The position numbers and the translations under genes were made by a program. Source: Ricinus communis (Eukaryota > Streptophyta > Magnoliopsida > Malpighiales > Euphorbiaceae). Taken from it: a DNA stretch of 64,000 nucleotides. The DNA is taken from NCBI RefSeq assembly GCF_019578655.1, contig NC_063257.1, forward strand, positions 4,588,001 to 4,652,000, in the 5' to 3' direction. The notes beneath the pieces were generated by a model. It made no database searches. It had not been told where the DNA came from and saw only the letters and a program-made list of their open reading frames with translations. Of this stretch, positions 61,433 through 64,000 are shown in pieces (the stretch's first letter is position 1; each line of letters starts with the position of its first letter).

Positions 61433-62009
61433 TCTTTATCTCAGCTCCATCATGTTGCAGCCTACCTATTTAACTCTTGGGACAATTCAGCAAGAATGTC
61501 TCACGCCCAATTGCTCGGAAAATGGTTGGAAAAACATCAATTAACAAGCAATTCTATGCAAGATGGTTGGAATCAAGATATATTCTCATCTAAGATTTGT
61601 GTTGGCAGAAATGTACTCACATGTACATTTTTTTGCGCATAAAGGATTAGGAATAATTTCTTTTTGTGTATTTTAGTTCATAATAGATTCATGACAGTCA
61701 CAGCACTCGTAGAGGAATAAGACTTGAACTCTCATGAATGAGAGTGACCTTTATGTATTCAATCAAGCTACTAAAGAACAAAAGTAGTCTTTAGTCGCAA
61801 ACATATTTGCACATATATTTGACTTGGCATTATGAATTACGTATATCTTAAAGCCACACTTTTCCCCCAATAACCTAACAAATCTTGTAAATATCCACTC
61901 AAAAGACTTGAAAGTGCTAGTAGCTTAATAACTTCACATAACACTATAGGCTGCGCAGGGAAGAAAAACAAGTTGATGTCAAGTCTTTCCTTATTTCTTC
62001 ATAGCTTTC
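61433..62009. other. PEPCK 3' flank
   Basis: This probably contains the PEP carboxykinase 3' UTR on the minus strand. I see no other gene or element. Confidence 0.5.
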
Positions 62010-63905
62010 TCAAAAACCAATCTGATTAGAGATAGGACCAGCTGCAAGAATCTCCTCGGTGAGCTTGTTGTCTTTTCCAATCTTATAATTTGCAAACACC
62101 TCAAAATTTTTCCTGAAGAGTCCAGCCAGCTTCAATAGTGTATCATTGTAGGCTTTCTTGTCCGGCCACTGCAATTCAAAAAAGTTGCATGCATGCATTA
62201 GTAGAAAGGTCTAGAAATTTTGGCCCAAAGTTGACACAGAAACAGTGATTTGAGAAATGGAAAAGAAAGCCAGCTTACAGTGTTGACAGGGTCCAGGATT
62301 TCTGAAGGCACACCCTCAATCTCAATTGGGATTTCAAGCCCAAAAACTTCAGTCTTCCTGTAATTTGCCCTCAAGAGGTCACCTGAATGTATGGCGTCAA
62401 TGATTCTCCGAGTGTATGCCAACTTCATACGTTTTCCTGATCCATAGCTGCCACCTGACCAGCCGGTATTGACTAGCCATCCTGTGGCTCCATGCTTCTG
62501 CATTTTTTCAGCCAACATAGCTGCATATTTCGTAGGATGCAGCATGATAAATGCTGCACCAAAGCAAGCTGAGAATGTTGCCTGTGGTTCCTTAATACCA
62601 TCCTCTGTACCAGCCACCTGTTTAAGCAATTGGGATACCAATTAACTGCCTAAAAGTCTCTTAAAAGACTTCTACTTCATAATGTATTGAAGAAACAGCA
62701 GATTTAGTAAGTACCAGCGCAGTATAACCACTGATGAAGTGATACATAGTCTGTGCCAAGCTCAGCTTGCTCACAGGTGGGAGAACTCCGAATGCGTCAC
62801 AAGCCAGAAGGATGACATTCTTTGGATGAGGACCAACACATGGTATCTTAGCATTCGGAATGTACTCTATAGGATATGCTGCCCGTGTGTTTTCTGCAAC
62901 AACAAAAGAAATTTTGATGTGGTATTAGGAGTAAGTCTTAGCTATACATGAAATGTGCATTTGTTTGAGAGTCGGGTACATTGTCAAAAGTTGAGCATAG
63001 CAGCATAAAGTGGGACTTGATTTATGGGTTAATCAAAATTAATTCTTTCTGAATTGGACAGTAAAAGTTATTTAACTTAACAAAGTTGCAGATTCATTAA
63101 TACCTGTGACAGATTTGTCTGAATAATCTACTTCTCGAGTATGCTCATCAAACACTACATTCTCCAGTACTGCAATGCACAAGCATTCTCATTAGCACCA
63201 CCTTAACATCACTAAACAGAAACTGCTAAGTAGATACCCAAGTCATTTCATAAACAAGATTTTGGAACATAAATAAGAATCTTACCAGTTCCAAACTTGA
63301 TGGAATTCCAGATATCAGGCTCTTTCTCTCTTGAAAGATCGATGCACTTAGCATAGCAACCACCTTCAATGTTTGACACACCATTCTCACTCCAGCAGTG
63401 TTCATCATCTCCGATTAAATACCTATTGTGATCAGTAGACAGAGTAGTCTTGCCAGTACCTATGAAAAACATAAACAAAATTAAGAGAATCCATCAGCAA
63501 CAAGATTATAAAAATGGAATATCAAGTAAAAATCGTAAGAGGCACATATCGGTTGGCAGCTGATTGATCTCCACACTGCAGAACGATGATTCCAATGATA
63601 CTATACCTGATAATCCAAAGAAGAGGGCAACATCCCCATCTTTTCCCATATTGCAGCCAGAGTGAAGGGAGAGAATTTGACGCATAGGCATGAGATAATG
63701 CATTACGCCGAATAGACCTTTCTTCATTTCCCCAGCATACTGAGTGCCAAGGATGACCATTTCTCTCCTAGCAAGATTGATGTCTATGCTAGTGGAAGAA
63801 GTCATGTAGTGGGTGTAACGATTACATGGGAACTGCCCAGCATTGTATATAGTGAAGTCCGGAGTTCCAAAGTCCTCCAGCTCTTCAGGAGTGGGTCGGA
63901 TACAC
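62010..63905 (-). CDS. PCK1: Phosphoenolpyruvate carboxykinase (ATP), C-terminal part (5' end outside window)
   Basis: This cytosolic enzyme converts oxaloacetate and ATP to phosphoenolpyruvate, ADP and CO2, the key step of gluconeogenesis from seed oil and in some organic-acid metabolism. Exons on the minus strand are 63607-63905, 63286-63459, 63104-63169, 62715-62893, 62279-62617 and 62010-62168. Phases join without a stop and give 404 residues; about 255 N-terminal residues of the ~660-residue protein lie right of the window. Visible motifs are [35 protein letters not shown], the kinase-1a P-loop [13 protein letters not shown] across an exon junction, the metal-binding LIGDDEHCW, the adenine-site segment [15 protein letters not shown], and [14 protein letters not shown]. 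The C-terminus reads [15 protein letters not shown], five residues longer than the usual plant ending as I recall it. All junctions are GT-AG. The gene looks functional within the window. PCK1 rather than PCK2 is not certain. Confidence 0.94.
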
Positions 63906-64000
63906 CTGTAACCCACCCGGTTATCGCATATACACTTAGCTATTTCATTATTTGTGGCCTCTTATATAGCTGCTTATTTTGTTTGGAGAGATATACTATT

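Noticed and set aside
1..64000. CRISPR array, prokaryotic operon, tRNA or rRNA gene
   Set aside because: No spaced direct repeats, no cloverleaf with A/B boxes and no rRNA sequence was seen. The only tRNA-related words are two retrotransposon primer binding sites.

Overview
This is a plant nuclear genome segment. Protein similarity suggests a eudicot, most likely a rosid; I cannot name the species from sequence alone. The evidence is spliced genes with GT-AG introns, AT-rich spacers, long CT/GA/TA microsatellites, LTR retrotransposons primed by initiator-Met tRNA, and typical plant families (SUT4, DTX-type MATE, IRX9H, plant symplekin, UFC1, PEPCK, CC-NLR). It is not a compact prokaryotic region, so operons and ribosome binding sites do not apply.

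Layout from left to right. (1) 167-4256 (+) is the 3' two thirds of a SUT4-clade sucrose transporter. (2) 8359-10225 (+) is an intact two-exon MATE/DTX efflux transporter with a TATA box and a long GA tract upstream. (3) 10.2-15.9 kb is a gene-poor spacer with decayed repeats. (4) About 15.9-23.15 kb (-) is a degenerate, 3'-truncated Ty1/copia retrotransposon. It is split by a nested + strand non-autonomous LTR element (17947-20636) with its own LTRs, PBS and PPT. (5) 23.15-28.0 kb is a spacer with a 5'-truncated LINE tail. (6) 28107-29726 (+) is an intron-containing pseudogene of the plastid-type soluble inorganic pyrophosphatase. (7) 30754-32862 (+) is an intact GT43 xylan gene, IRX9H. (8) 34857-54823 (-) is a complete 27-exon symplekin/ESP4 gene whose joined exons give 1334 residues without a break. 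One intron uses a GC donor and carries two DNA-transposon derivatives, and another intron is 5.65 kb long. (9) 56656-58413 (+) is an intact three-exon UFC1, the E2 for UFM1. (10) 59158-60825 (-) is a collapsed CC-NBS-LRR pseudogene with a 200-bp tandem duplication at its 3' end. (11) 60950-61432 (-) is a frameshifted RNase H-like retroelement fragment. (12) 62010-63905 (-) is the C-terminal 404 residues of an ATP-dependent PEP carboxykinase that continues past the right edge.

The genes are independent transcription units: transport (sucrose, MATE substrate), Golgi xylan synthesis, nuclear mRNA 3'-end processing, ufmylation and gluconeogenesis. The main higher-order signal is the order IRX9H-symplekin-UFC1, which as I recall also occurs on Arabidopsis chromosome 1. 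Exon boundaries were placed by hand from splice signals, reading phase and recalled family conservation. The phase arithmetic closes for every intact gene. I found no convincing undescribed system. The most unusual items are the nested-transposon junction deletion, the GC-AG intron with its two inserts, and the collapsed NLR.
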